NCBI GenBank assembly: GCA_023436395.1
Contig: JAEZJJ010000031.1
Coordinates: forward strand, 1-15,866
Reading direction: 5' to 3'
Origin: Bacillota bacterium
GTDB lineage: Bacteria > Bacillota > Clostridia > Lachnospirales > Cellulosilyticaceae
Length of the DNA: 15,866 nucleotides
Shown here piece by piece: positions 1 to 7,824 of the stretch; positions within the stretch are counted from its first letter, which is position 1, and each line of letters begins with the position of its first letter. Both the position numbers and the translations under genes were made by a program. Under the pieces are notes generated by a model. That model was not told where the DNA came from. It saw nothing but the letters and a program-made list of their open reading frames with translations, and ran no database searches.

Positions 1-650
1 CTACTGGCCCTACTGGCCCTACTGGCCCTACCGGTCCTACTGGCCCTACCGGTCCTACCGGTCCTACTGGTCCTACTGGCCCTACTGGTCCTACTGGTCC
101 TACTGGTCCTACTGGTCCTACCGGTCCCGGCACCTCCGTTGTTGCACTTGCTTCCGGAACAACAGTAACTGTAGAAGATGGTCCTAGGGGAGGAACTTCA
201 CATTTAGGCGCTACCATTGGCTTTGGCGCTTCTGAATCAGGTATTGATGTTGGTAATGGTACTACCGATACCGTCACTATGGCCACTTCTCCTACAAATG
301 GTATGAACACTGCCTTTAGCATGCCAAGTGCTGGTACCATCACAGGAATTTCCGCATACTTTGCTGTTACAGGTAATTTACCAGGTGATTTTACTAGTGC
401 AACTATTATAGCTCAAATTTATACCTCCACAACTCCAAATGAAGTATTCTCACCTGTTGGTAACGTTGAATTAGCTCCAAATATTACAGGCTCTAATCTT
501 ATCGCCCATGCTATTAACTCATCGCTGAGCATACCTGTCACGGCCCAAACTCGTATAATGGTAATCTTCTTTGCAGTAGTTCCCGACGAGGAAGATGGTG
601 GTAATAATATCATTGGTTATGCAAGTGCCGGTCTTTTATTAAGATATTAA
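1..650 (+). CDS. Collagen-like protein with BclB-type C-terminal domain (5' end missing)
   Basis: Partial gene: the reading frame is already open at the window edge (codons begin at base 3), so the start, promoter and N-terminal localisation signal are outside. 215 residues are visible. The first 42 are 14 perfect Thr-Gly-Pro units (bases 3-128), the collagen Gly-Pro-Thr register. A globular region follows (bases 129-647), beginning GTSVVALASGTTVTVED and ending YASAGLLLRY. Its ASGT opening, GFGAS, FSMPSAGTITGISAYF, QIYTSTTPN and closing GYASAGL resemble the C-terminal domain of BclB-related exosporium glycoproteins (TIGR03721 type) as I remember it. Family knowledge: such proteins form trimeric hair-like filaments on the spore surface, and threonines in GPT repeats carry O-glycans. 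Six glycosyltransferase-like genes downstream fit this. It could also be another surface collagen-like protein in the same family; the BclB match is by eye. Confidence 0.88.
   Translation, partial: TGPTGPTGPTGPTGPTGPTGPTGPTGPTGPTGPTGPTGPTGPGTSVVALASGTTVTVEDGPRGGTSHLGATIGFGASESGIDVGNGTTDTVTMATSPTNGMNTAFSMPSAGTITGISAYFAVTGNLPGDFTSATIIAQIYTSTTPNEVFSPVGNVELAPNITGSNLIAHAINSSLSIPVTAQTRIMVIFFAVVPDEEDGGNNIIGYASAGLLLRY
3..128 (+). repeat. 9-bp tandem repeat encoding (Thr-Gly-Pro)14
   Basis: Fourteen consecutive 9-base units of the form AC(T/C)GG(C/T)CC(T/C), differing only at third codon positions, each encoding Thr-Gly-Pro. The array runs off the left edge, so the full copy number is unknown. It is much more GC-rich than the rest of the window because Gly and Pro codons impose it. 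Such arrays change length by slippage or recombination between strains and often collapse in short-read assemblies. Confidence 0.97.
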
Positions 651-678
651 TTATTTGTTTTGTAATTTAATTATTTTA

Positions 679-713
679 ATATCAAGCCACCCTTTACAGC
701 GGTGGCTTGATAT
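679..713 (+). terminator. Terminator-like hairpin after the collagen-like gene
   Basis: A perfect 13-bp stem (679-691 with 701-713, ATATCAAGCCACC and its complement) closes a 9-base loop, 28 bases after the stop codon. The tail is only moderately T-rich (CTATTTATT), so termination may be incomplete, but position and stem strength fit a transcript end. No convincing gene lies in 714-923. Confidence 0.75.
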
Positions 714-884
714 CTATTTATTACTGACTATTAAATTGCCCTTGAAAGAAATTAATATACTATTCCCTACTCCATTTTTCACCCATTTACCATATTTTAC
801 TCAAGTGACTCCATACATAGTATGTATTTACTTTAAAAGCAGCAAAAAATATAGCCATCTCTATCAATGTGACAAGTTTAATGA

Positions 885-893
885 CATATGATA
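885..893 (+). promoter_or_regulatory. Possible mother-cell sporulation promoter -10 element
   Basis: CATATGATA fits the sigma-K -10 form CATANNNTA and partly the sigma-E -10 (CATACANT). It lies 30 bases before the ATG at 924, a sensible leader distance. No AC dinucleotide sits 16-17 bases upstream, and the sigma-E -35 match (TCAATGT, 864-870) is poor. I see no good sigma-A promoter in 714-923 either. Weak candidate. Confidence 0.25.
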
Positions 894-923
894 AAAGTGT
901 ATGGATTTATATTGAGGTGATTT

Positions 924-2015
924 ATGAATCGTTATAAAATTTGCGTTTATGCCATTTGTAAAAATGAAGAAAAGTTTGTTGACAAATGGGTTGATTCCAT
1001 GTCTGAAGCTGATCTTATTGTAGTAGCTGATACTGGATCCACTGATCATACCAAAGCTAAACTAAGTGCACGAGGTGTATCTGTTTATGACATTTCCGTT
1101 CAACCTTGGCGTTTTGATTTACCTCGTAATCTATGTATGGACTTTATTCCTGAAGATGTAGATATCTGTGTCAGTACAGATTTAGATGAGGTATTTGACC
1201 CTGGCTGGAGGGAAAAAATCGAAGAGCACTGGACACCTCAAACGACAAGACTTAAATATAGTTATACTTTTGGATTTTATCCTGATGGGACTCCTATTAT
1301 TACCTATGCTTATGAAAAAATTCACCGTAGACATGATTTTAGGTGGATTTATCCTGTCCACGAAATATTAGAGTATTCTGGTAGTGACCCTGATGTCTAT
1401 GCTATTGATATGTCTATTCATCTCAAACACTACCCTGATACCAGCAAATCCAGAGGTCAATATCTTCATTTATTAGAGTTATCTGCTCAAGAATTTCCTC
1501 TATATGATAGAAATATTCATTATTTAGGTAGAGAATACATGTTTCATCATCGTTATGATGAGGCAATAGCCACTCTTCTTAAACATCTAAGCCTTCCTAC
1601 TGCACTCTGGGCTGATGAACGCTGTGCCTCTATGCGTTTTATTTCAGAATGCTATAAAGTTAAAGGAAACTTGGGGGAAGCTATAAAATGGCTCTATAAA
1701 GCTATAGGTGAAGCTCCTTATTTAAGAGAACCCTATATTGAAATGGCTCAATTAGCTTATGAAACAGGAGATTGGATTAAAGGCTATCATATGATTACTT
1801 CTGCGCTTACCATTACTACTCGAACAGGTTCTTACCTTGATTTAGATTCTTCATGGGGGTATTTACCTTATGATTTAGGTGCGATATGTTGCTATCAATT
1901 AGGACTCTATTCTCAGTCCCTTACTTTTGCTACCGAAGCCTTAAAACTTGATCCGCTCAATCCAAGACTTCAGTCTAATTATGATTTAATTAAAAAGCTT
2001 GCTGTGCAATCCTAG
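924..2015 (+). CDS. GT2 glycosyltransferase with TPR-like C-terminal half
   Basis: 363 residues. The N-terminal half is a GT-A fold family 2 glycosyltransferase of the SunS-like type: YAICKNEEKFVDKW (9-22), the nucleotide-binding DTGSTD (36-41) and an acidic metal-binding stretch STDLDEVFD (84-92), which replaces the usual LDADD. From about residue 195 the protein turns into TPR-like helical repeats (GREYMFHHRYDEAIATL, GNLGEAIKWLYKAI, GLYSQSLTFATEALKLDP), often used to hold a protein substrate or partner. No signal peptide or membrane segment, so cytoplasmic. The ribosome site GAGGTGA ends 3 bases before the ATG. First gene of a three-gene plus-strand operon; its stop codon overlaps the ribosome site of the next gene. 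The donor sugar cannot be told from sequence. The same architecture recurs at 10541-11620. Confidence 0.88.
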   Translation: MNRYKICVYAICKNEEKFVDKWVDSMSEADLIVVADTGSTDHTKAKLSARGVSVYDISVQPWRFDLPRNLCMDFIPEDVDICVSTDLDEVFDPGWREKIEEHWTPQTTRLKYSYTFGFYPDGTPIITYAYEKIHRRHDFRWIYPVHEILEYSGSDPDVYAIDMSIHLKHYPDTSKSRGQYLHLLELSAQEFPLYDRNIHYLGREYMFHHRYDEAIATLLKHLSLPTALWADERCASMRFISECYKVKGNLGEAIKWLYKAIGEAPYLREPYIEMAQLAYETGDWIKGYHMITSALTITTRTGSYLDLDSSWGYLPYDLGAICCYQLGLYSQSLTFATEALKLDPLNPRLQSNYDLIKKLAVQS

Positions 2016-2031
2016 GAGGTGTTTTTCATCA

Positions 2032-4656
2032 ATGAAACTTACCATCTTTGAGCCACACCTTTCTCACTCTAGCTTGCTTAGAGATTTAGGCTATATGACT
2101 CAGTGTTTTACAGAAGATCTAAACTATGATTGTTCTCTTCTTTGTTATTGGACTTATGATGAGGTGATTAATTACTGTCATACTCATCATTTATCTATTC
2201 ATTTCATGGAAAATGTAGTCACTACCCTTACTACGACAGATGTCCTATTAGTTATAGGACTGTATGACAACAATGTACAGCTCATCAAACACTATCACCA
2301 ACTTAATCCTAAAGGTAAAGTTTATTTTAAATTAGACCTAAATCGTTATTGGCTAGAACACTTTATCCTTACACCTGAGTGGTCCCAAGTTCTTACTAGT
2401 TGTCAACTGATTTCTGTAGAATCCTTGAAACTCCAACAATTCATTTTGGAGCATTGGTCTGTCCCTGTGTGCTATATTCCCAATGGGTATTATGCAAACA
2501 CTTATTCACCTGTTGCCTATGAGAACAAAGAAAATATTATTTTAGCTATTGGCCACTTTTCAAAATCCCATACAGCTACTCATTTATTAATTCAAGCCTT
2601 TACTGAAATTTGCTCCAAGCTTCCTGGTTGGAAACTCCAACTACTAGGTACCTTTGATTCTGAGCTTACTGACTTTATCACTCAACACCTTACTCGATAT
2701 GGCAGTTTACTTAGAAATCGTATCCTCTTTTCTAATCAACCTTTAGATTTTGCTATTATAAAAAACTCCTTAAAAAACGCTAAACTTTTTTGCTCTACTT
2801 CTTATTGGGATGGCTGTTTATCTTTATTTTCAGAAGCTGCCGCTCAGGGATGCTATATTCTCTCCAGCGATTTATACCATGTCTATGATGCTACTGACAA
2901 TTTAAAGTATGGAGGTGTATTTGAACCTGGAAATTTAACAGCATTATCTCAGCTTATAAAAGAGACTTGTCTCAATGAAGCTTTGCTCCAATCAACCTGT
3001 GAAGGTATTCAACAGTATGCTTTTCATTCTTTAAACTATTTTTATTGGGGGCAAGTTATTGATGATTATTTAAATCTGCCATCTGTAACTTCATGCATCA
3101 CCCATCATGTCATTGACCGATTGCTCATAGAAAAAGAAGTTACTTCTATTTTGGAAATAGCTCCCTTACCTCATCTTGCTCAACTTCTAAAAATTAGCTC
3201 TTATCATTTCACCCACTATTCTTTAAATCTTGAAAACCTTGATTGTTCCTTCCTAACTAAAGATTATGACATTATCTTTGTCTCAAATTGCTTAGAATAT
3301 TTTTCTAAAAAAGATGGCTATGTACTACTTGATACCTTACTGGCTCATACTCGCTTAAAGCTTATTATTGTAACTCCTATGTCCTGTCAATCCACCATAC
3401 TCACAAGCAGATGGAGCTATATTGATTTTGCAAAATACGACTTTAGCTGCCGTACCTTAACACTTCACGATCAAAGCTTCTCCATTTTTAGTCTCTATCC
3501 CTATAAGCCAACACCAGCTCCTATAGATGTAGCATATACTTGTATGAAGCAACAGGAACACCTCCAAATAGACTCTACCCAACCACTAAATATTGCTTTT
3601 TTAGTATCTGGAAATGGGATAACGGGTGGATTTAAAATTCTTATCAAATATATTCAAGGTTTAAAAAAGTTAGGTCATCATATTATTGCACTTATTCAAA
3701 ACGATGAAGTAACTAGCTTTTTTCCTCCTTCGTACCCTACTATTGTAGATGAAGAGATTGTTATTAAAACTTCCGATTCCCCTATACCTTACCTTACTTC
3801 TTGTGATGTTATCTTATGTGGCTTTGTAGAACTTCCCCAAGTTAAAGATACAGCTCTACCTGTCATTCTTTTTGACCAAGGTCATCAAATTATTTTTGGT
3901 GAAACTTGGGCTTCTAATGCGTACTTAGAGAAAACTTATAAATTATACTATGATCATCTATTTAGAAATAGTGACAAGCTCATTTTTTCTGTCTCTCCTA
4001 TTTTATCTAATATTTTTTATAACAAATACAGTCGATACACTACCATTATTCCCAATGGCATTGACCTTGATTTATATCATCCTTCATTCCATTCCGCTCA
4101 AGACATAACCCTTGCCACAAAGCTTTTACTCGTAGGCTGCCCCTATATTTCATTTAAAGGTTTTGATATCGCTATTAAGGTCATAGAAAAACTTTATGCT
4201 TTAGGTTATGCCCTAACTATTACTTGGATTTCTCCAATTCCTATCTACTTACCACTATCATTTAAGGCCAATTTTATAATTGACCCAGATGAACCCTCTT
4301 TAGGTTCTGTATTAAGGGAACAAGATATCCTTTTATCTACTTCTTGGTATGAAAGTTTTTCTCTTCCACCTCTGGAGGCTATGGCAAGTGGTGTGGCCGT
4401 TGTATGTACTCAAAACGGTGGTATAACCACTTATGGTCAAAATGGTGACAACTGCCTACTGGCTGAACCCGGTGATATAGAAAGCCTTTGTCATCATATT
4501 CAAGCACTCATAGATAATCCTTTATATAGGGCACAACTTATTACCAACGGCCTTAAGACCGCCCAACATTTCACCTTAGATCATATGGTTAATACGTTAG
4601 AAAAAGCACTGTATGAAGCTTCTGCCTTTTATAAACAAAATAATTATCCAAAATAA
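2032..4656 (+). CDS. Multidomain glycosyltransferase: GT4, methyltransferase-like, GT4
   Basis: 874 residues from the ATG at 2032, which follows AGGAGGTG (2014-2021) by 10 bases; an in-frame TTG at 1999 has no ribosome site and is rejected. Three modules are visible. Residues about 1-355 form a divergent GT-B/GT4 unit with IPNGYY near 149 and SYWDGCLSLFSEAAAQG near 256-272, where Asp replaces the first Glu of the usual E-x7-E motif. Residues about 365-475 resemble a shrunken class I methyltransferase (ILEIAPLPHLAQLL near 373, DYDIIFVSNCLEYF near 411, LKLIIVTP) without the glycine-rich SAM loop. Residues about 519-870 are a well-formed GT4 unit: IAFLVSGNGITGGFKIL, IPNGIDL, and ESFSLPPLEAMASG near 773 with intact E-x7-E. 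Likely a cytoplasmic enzyme adding one or two sugars to the glycan. Operon with the genes on either side. Confidence 0.85.
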   Translation: MKLTIFEPHLSHSSLLRDLGYMTQCFTEDLNYDCSLLCYWTYDEVINYCHTHHLSIHFMENVVTTLTTTDVLLVIGLYDNNVQLIKHYHQLNPKGKVYFKLDLNRYWLEHFILTPEWSQVLTSCQLISVESLKLQQFILEHWSVPVCYIPNGYYANTYSPVAYENKENIILAIGHFSKSHTATHLLIQAFTEICSKLPGWKLQLLGTFDSELTDFITQHLTRYGSLLRNRILFSNQPLDFAIIKNSLKNAKLFCSTSYWDGCLSLFSEAAAQGCYILSSDLYHVYDATDNLKYGGVFEPGNLTALSQLIKETCLNEALLQSTCEGIQQYAFHSLNYFYWGQVIDDYLNLPSVTSCITHHVIDRLLIEKEVTSILEIAPLPHLAQLLKISSYHFTHYSLNLENLDCSFLTKDYDIIFVSNCLEYFSKKDGYVLLDTLLAHTRLKLIIVTPMSCQSTILTSRWSYIDFAKYDFSCRTLTLHDQSFSIFSLYPYKPTPAPIDVAYTCMKQQEHLQIDSTQPLNIAFLVSGNGITGGFKILIKYIQGLKKLGHHIIALIQNDEVTSFFPPSYPTIVDEEIVIKTSDSPIPYLTSCDVILCGFVELPQVKDTALPVILFDQGHQIIFGETWASNAYLEKTYKLYYDHLFRNSDKLIFSVSPILSNIFYNKYSRYTTIIPNGIDLDLYHPSFHSAQDITLATKLLLVGCPYISFKGFDIAIKVIEKLYALGYALTITWISPIPIYLPLSFKANFIIDPDEPSLGSVLREQDILLSTSWYESFSLPPLEAMASGVAVVCTQNGGITTYGQNGDNCLLAEPGDIESLCHHIQALIDNPLYRAQLITNGLKTAQHFTLDHMVNTLEKALYEASAFYKQNNYPK

Positions 4657-4697
4657 GTGCCATCATTATTCTAATAAATGTTAAAGAGGTGACAGAA

Positions 4698-5450
4698 TTG
4701 ATCAACAAAAAGATTATTATTGATATTCCTTTTAATATTGATTTTACAAACTATTATCCCGATGACCCCTACTGCCAAAATGCCTTTAATCGCAGTTACA
4801 ACAAAACTCAAACCAAGGAATGGATTGATTATCGCATTGATATTTTCATGAAATATACAGCCAATAGCTTAATCCATCAAACAGATCAATCTTTTTTATG
4901 TATGGTGAGATATAACCCTCCCACTGAGCTTCTTATTTTAGATACTTTATCTCACTATCCTCCACTTCCTGATAATATTATCTTCACTTGCGAACCAGAT
5001 AAAATACGGAATCAGGCTATGGAGGGGCATGACTACTTATATCAAGTCATTATTGACAGTGATAATATGTATAGCTCTGATTTTATCCAAAAAGTAAATC
5101 AATACCCATATGAAGAAGGGTTAGAATGTCTCCTATGTCACGAGGGTTATATATATGATGTGACTACCCAGCGATTAGCACTAATAGTTCATGCCTCTCC
5201 TTCCTTTTATGTCTATATTTATACACCTGAAACTTTTACCAAGTACTATAAAAAACGGCTTTTTGAGACCCATTGGAATGCTGCCAAACTCAATCACAAG
5301 CCTATTCCTGGTCTTAACTATATGATTGTAGCTCATGAGCAAAATGTCGATAATAACTTTGACTATATAGTCAGTTGGATTCATGGACAATACATTCATG
5401 ATCCCATTATCCGCAAAAGTATTTTAAGTAAATGGCATATAGAAAATTAA
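4698..5450 (+). CDS. Putative glycosyltransferase, PF11316 (rhamnosyltransferase-like) family
   Basis: 250 residues. I start it at TTG 4698, because AGAGGTGA (4685-4692) is ideally placed for it; a GTG at 4689 would overlap that ribosome site and add three residues. Family features seen by eye: KEWIDYRIDIFMKYTANSLIHQT (about 40-62), LPDNIIFT (about 90-97), and HDYLYQVIIDSDNMY (111-125), whose DSD is a probable DXD-type metal/nucleotide site of a GT-A fold. The family name 'rhamnosyltransferase' is historical and the donor is not established. No signal peptide or membrane span. Third gene of the operon, 41 bases after the previous stop. A decayed copy of its C terminus follows immediately in the same frame. 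Confidence 0.72.
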   Translation: MINKKIIIDIPFNIDFTNYYPDDPYCQNAFNRSYNKTQTKEWIDYRIDIFMKYTANSLIHQTDQSFLCMVRYNPPTELLILDTLSHYPPLPDNIIFTCEPDKIRNQAMEGHDYLYQVIIDSDNMYSSDFIQKVNQYPYEEGLECLLCHEGYIYDVTTQRLALIVHASPSFYVYIYTPETFTKYYKKRLFETHWNAAKLNHKPIPGLNYMIVAHEQNVDNNFDYIVSWIHGQYIHDPIIRKSILSKWHIEN

Positions 5451-5564
5451 ATCCTTTATAGAAGATGTGACTACCTTGATAGTATTGTTACTGGTTTTAG
5501 GGCAGTCCCTACAGATGGTTCTATTAAATCTACTATCTTAAAATACTGGCATATCCTAGAATAA
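5451..5564 (+). pseudogene. C-terminal remnant of a second PF11316-like gene
   Basis: Directly after the TAA of the preceding gene, the same frame stays open for 37 codons to a TAA at 5562-5564, with no start codon or ribosome site. The translation contains CDYLDSIVTG and ends IKSTILKYWHILE. The intact gene has FDYIVSWIHG and ends IRKSILSKWHIEN. The shared DYxxS and ILxxWHI spacing indicates a paralogous C-terminal tail. It looks like what is left after a tandem duplication was deleted down to the end of one copy, or after recombination between two related genes. Not expected to be translated. Confidence 0.6.
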
Positions 5565-5576
5565 ATGTACAAAATA

Positions 5577-5607
5577 GAGCTACTACAAATAATCTTTGCA
5601 GTAGCTC
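5577..5607 (-). terminator. Hairpin between convergent units, mainly serving the minus strand
   Basis: GAGCTACT (5577-5584) pairs with AGTAGCTC (5600-5607); after one A/C mismatch CAAA pairs with TTTG, closing a TAATC loop. Read on the minus strand the stem is followed by CTATTTTGT, a usable U-rich tail for the 2-epimerase unit. On the plus strand the tail is T-poor, so it probably only weakly ends the glycosyltransferase operon. Confidence 0.7.
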
Positions 5608-5614
5608 GCCTTCA

Positions 5615-6742
5615 TTAAAGCTTCCGCCAAATAAATTCATTAATAATAGGGGTGTAACTTTGAATGAGCTTAATGACTTTAGTGGATGTCATGATATCCT
5701 CATAATCTGAAGGAAGAGAGGTTTTCTTGTCATCATTTTTCATCGCCACTGCCAAATTTATTCCTTGTATAATACTTTGTTCTGTAATTCCCCCAAGCAC
5801 CACATTCCCTTTATCTAATACTTCTGGTCTCTCTGTTGAATTTCTCAATATAACCCCATTAAAACCAAGGAGTGCTGCTTCTTCTGATAAGGTCCCACTA
5901 TCTGAAAGGACACAATAGGCATTTTGTTGCAAGTGATTATAATCTATAAAACCAAAGGGTTTCATGCTTCGTATAAGGGGATGAAATGGAAAGTTTCTTT
6001 TTTCAATAAAGCCTTGGCTTCTAGGATGGGTGGAATAAATAATAGGTATTTGATACGTTTCTGCAATGGTATTAAGTGCATTCATTAAAGACATAAAATG
6101 ACCTTCATGATCTATATTTTCTTCTCTATGGGCAGAGACTAACATGTACTTATGAGGTAATATTCCCAAGGTCTTTAAAATAGTACTTTGGTTAATTTCC
6201 TCTAAATGCGCTTTTAAAACTTCTGGTAACGGTGAACCTATGACAAACAAGTGCTCTTTACGAAAACCTTCAGCTAAAAGATAACGTCTTGCATGCTCTG
6301 TATAAGCTAGATTAACATCTGAGGTATGATCTATTATTTTGCGATTAATTTCTTCTGGTACATTTTGATCAAAGCACCTATTCCCTGCTTCCATATGAAA
6401 AATAGGTATCTTAAGCCTTTTGGCAGCAATAACACTTAATGCCGAATTAGTATCACCTAAAATCAGTAAGGCATCTGGTTGTTCCTTTAAAAATAACTCA
6501 TAACTATTCTTAATAATATTGCCAATGGTTTCTCCTAGATTTTTACCAACACAATTTAAGTAATAATGGGGTAATGGAATGCCTAATTCTTTAAAGAAAA
6601 TATCATTTAAGGTATAATCCCAATTTTGACCTGTATGCACTAGAACATGCTCAAAATAACGATTCAAATCTTTAATAATCTCACTTAAACGGATTATTTC
6701 AGGTCTAGTTCCCACGATTGTCATGACTTTTAAAGGTTTCAT
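5615..6742 (-). CDS. UDP-N-acetylhexosamine 2-epimerase, WecB/FnlC/WbvD type
   Basis: 375 residues, normal for the family. The GT-B-like non-hydrolysing epimerase fold is shown by IVGTRPEIIRLSEII (9-23), HTGQNWDYTLNDIFF (36-50), LGDTNSAL (95-102), HMEAGNRCFDQNVPEEINR (116-134), SAHREEN (203-209) and SDSGTLSEEAALLG near 281. WecB proper makes UDP-ManNAc from UDP-GlcNAc. The QNWDYTLNDIFF and NRCFDQNVPEE wording is closer to what I recall for FnlC/CapG/WbvD enzymes, which invert C2 of 6-deoxy-L-HexNAc nucleotides. The neighbour supports this: the reductase gene ends only 10 bases upstream, and its stop codon overlaps the AGGGGG ribosome site of this gene, so they are translated together. Soluble cytoplasmic enzyme, last step of the proposed nucleotide-sugar route. 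Confidence 0.9.
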   Translation of the reverse strand: MKPLKVMTIVGTRPEIIRLSEIIKDLNRYFEHVLVHTGQNWDYTLNDIFFKELGIPLPHYYLNCVGKNLGETIGNIIKNSYELFLKEQPDALLILGDTNSALSVIAAKRLKIPIFHMEAGNRCFDQNVPEEINRKIIDHTSDVNLAYTEHARRYLLAEGFRKEHLFVIGSPLPEVLKAHLEEINQSTILKTLGILPHKYMLVSAHREENIDHEGHFMSLMNALNTIAETYQIPIIYSTHPRSQGFIEKRNFPFHPLIRSMKPFGFIDYNHLQQNAYCVLSDSGTLSEEAALLGFNGVILRNSTERPEVLDKGNVVLGGITEQSIIQGINLAVAMKNDDKKTSLPSDYEDIMTSTKVIKLIQSYTPIINEFIWRKL

Positions 6743-6752
6743 AGTTTTCCCC

Positions 6753-7607
6753 CTACTCTAAATAATGTGTATAAAAAGTTGGATGCATTTCTATCCAACT
6801 TTTCATTTCTTCTAGCATATGTTTATAACTTCCTACCTTAAAACTAAAATCTGAACGGGTATTAATAAGTACTTTATTGATTGGCCCTACTTCCCTTGGC
6901 TCAATCTGTATGTTTTTTCTAGGAAAATATTCCTGGAATTTAAGAAGTAATTCATACTTAGAAAGGGACTGTGTGGGTACTAGATGATACAGACCTGTTA
7001 TATTTTCTTTGATTCCTTGCCAAATGCCATGAGCTAATTCTATGGTAGTAATTCCATTCCAATAAACATTAGTAAACCCATAAATGGTACCTTTTTGTTT
7101 CATAAACCAATTAAATAAACCGATTCCTTCTTCATTTTTATCTGGTCCAATAATAGACATCCTTAAGGTTAAATCTTTATTATTTTTAATTTCTCCGAGT
7201 GACTTAACCCGATCATAAAACAATAAACCATCTGTTAATGCCTCTTCCTTATAGGGGCCTTTTTTACCAGAAAAAACACAATCTGTACTAAGCTGTATGA
7301 CCTTTGTAGGGGTATTTTCATAATACCTACTTAAATAGTGAGGTAAATAAGCATTGATTAAAATAGCCTTTTCCTTATATTTTTCACATGCTTCTATTAA
7401 TAAACCTATACAATTAATGACTACATCAAAATGTTGTCCTTCAAGGTACTTCTCTAACTGTTCTTGCCGAGAAACATCTATTAGCACAGTATTCTCATCA
7501 AATTTTGTTCTTGCTGAAAGTGTAGTTACCTGCTGCTGCTGCTCTTTTAAATAAGTTGTAATCACATGACCTGCCATTCCGCTCCCGCCTAACACAAGTA
7601 TTCTCAT
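6753..7607 (-). CDS. RmlD-like nucleotide-sugar 4-reductase (WbvR type)
   Basis: 284 residues, an extended SDR with RmlD_sub_bind architecture. The N-terminal dinucleotide loop is GGSGMAGH (7-14); STDCVFSGKKGPY (107-119) is the RmlD-type STDxVFxG block; Y131 and K135 in YDRVK form the catalytic pair; GLYHLVPTQSLSKYELL is the usual substrate-domain block. The start is ATG 7607 after GGGAGGGTG. RmlD itself reduces dTDP-4-keto-L-rhamnose, but no rmlABC genes are present. The neighbours are a UDP-GlcNAc dehydratase and a 2-epimerase. That set matches the WbvB/WbvR/WbvD route to UDP-L-QuiNAc better than the FucNAc route, whose reductase (CapF/WbjC) is about 370 residues with a C-terminal cupin that is absent here. 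First gene of a two-gene minus-strand unit. Confidence 0.85.
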   Translation of the reverse strand: MRILVLGGSGMAGHVITTYLKEQQQQVTTLSARTKFDENTVLIDVSRQEQLEKYLEGQHFDVVINCIGLLIEACEKYKEKAILINAYLPHYLSRYYENTPTKVIQLSTDCVFSGKKGPYKEEALTDGLLFYDRVKSLGEIKNNKDLTLRMSIIGPDKNEEGIGLFNWFMKQKGTIYGFTNVYWNGITTIELAHGIWQGIKENITGLYHLVPTQSLSKYELLLKFQEYFPRKNIQIEPREVGPINKVLINTRSDFSFKVGSYKHMLEEMKSWIEMHPTFYTHYLE

Positions 7608-7688
7608 AACACCCTCCCCTACAATTTTTATCTTATCTTTTTATTCTTTTAAAGCAACTGGCCATTTTTGCAAAAATAATCATCTATA

Positions 7689-7715
7689 TACTATATGCCC
7701 ATAAGCGGTGTTTGT
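7689..7715 (-). promoter_or_regulatory. Sigma-K-like promoter for the reductase/2-epimerase unit
   Basis: On the minus strand AC (7715-7714) is followed after 16 bases by CATATAGTA (7697-7689), matching the mother-cell sigma-K form AC-N16/17-CATANNNTA, with the preferred G just before CATA. It lies about 80 bases before the start at 7607. Motif match by eye only. Confidence 0.5.
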
Positions 7716-7739
7716 GACTTTTATCCTTTTTTCTTAAGC

Positions 7740-7767
7740 ACATATGGGGCCATTTAAACATAAGATA
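7740..7767 (+). promoter_or_regulatory. Sigma-K-like promoter for the dehydratase gene
   Basis: AC (7740-7741) is followed after 17 bases by CATAAGATA (7759-7767), a full match to the sigma-K form AC-N16/17-CATANNNTA. It is 57 bases upstream of the ATG at 7825. It points away from a similar motif on the other strand 24 bases to its left, giving a divergent pair. No better sigma-A promoter is evident in this spacer. Confidence 0.52.
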
Positions 7768-7824
7768 TACTAACTGTTAAAAATAGGTAAACCATCCTAA
7801 AAATAATAATGTAGGTGATCACTT

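Noticed and set aside
3..128. CRISPR-like short direct repeats
   Set aside because: The 9-base units are contiguous with no spacers and form an open frame of Thr-Gly-Pro codons, so this is coding repeat, not an array.
742..761. TTGAAA followed by TATACT as a sigma-A promoter for the first glycosyltransferase operon
   Set aside because: The two hexamers are only 8 bases apart, far too close for sigma-A recognition.
655..891. 78-codon plus-strand frame after the collagen-like gene
   Set aside because: No ribosome site, it runs through the terminator hairpin, and its composition is that of untranslated AT-rich DNA.
1999..2031. Upstream TTG start for the 874-residue glycosyltransferase
   Set aside because: No ribosome site before it, and the extension contains the AGGAGGTG that serves the ATG at 2032.
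5448..5564. Readthrough of the TAA at 5448 to make a longer PF11316-like protein
   Set aside because: The downstream segment repeats the protein's own C-terminal ILxxWHI ending instead of continuing it, so a paralogue remnant explains it better than stop readthrough.
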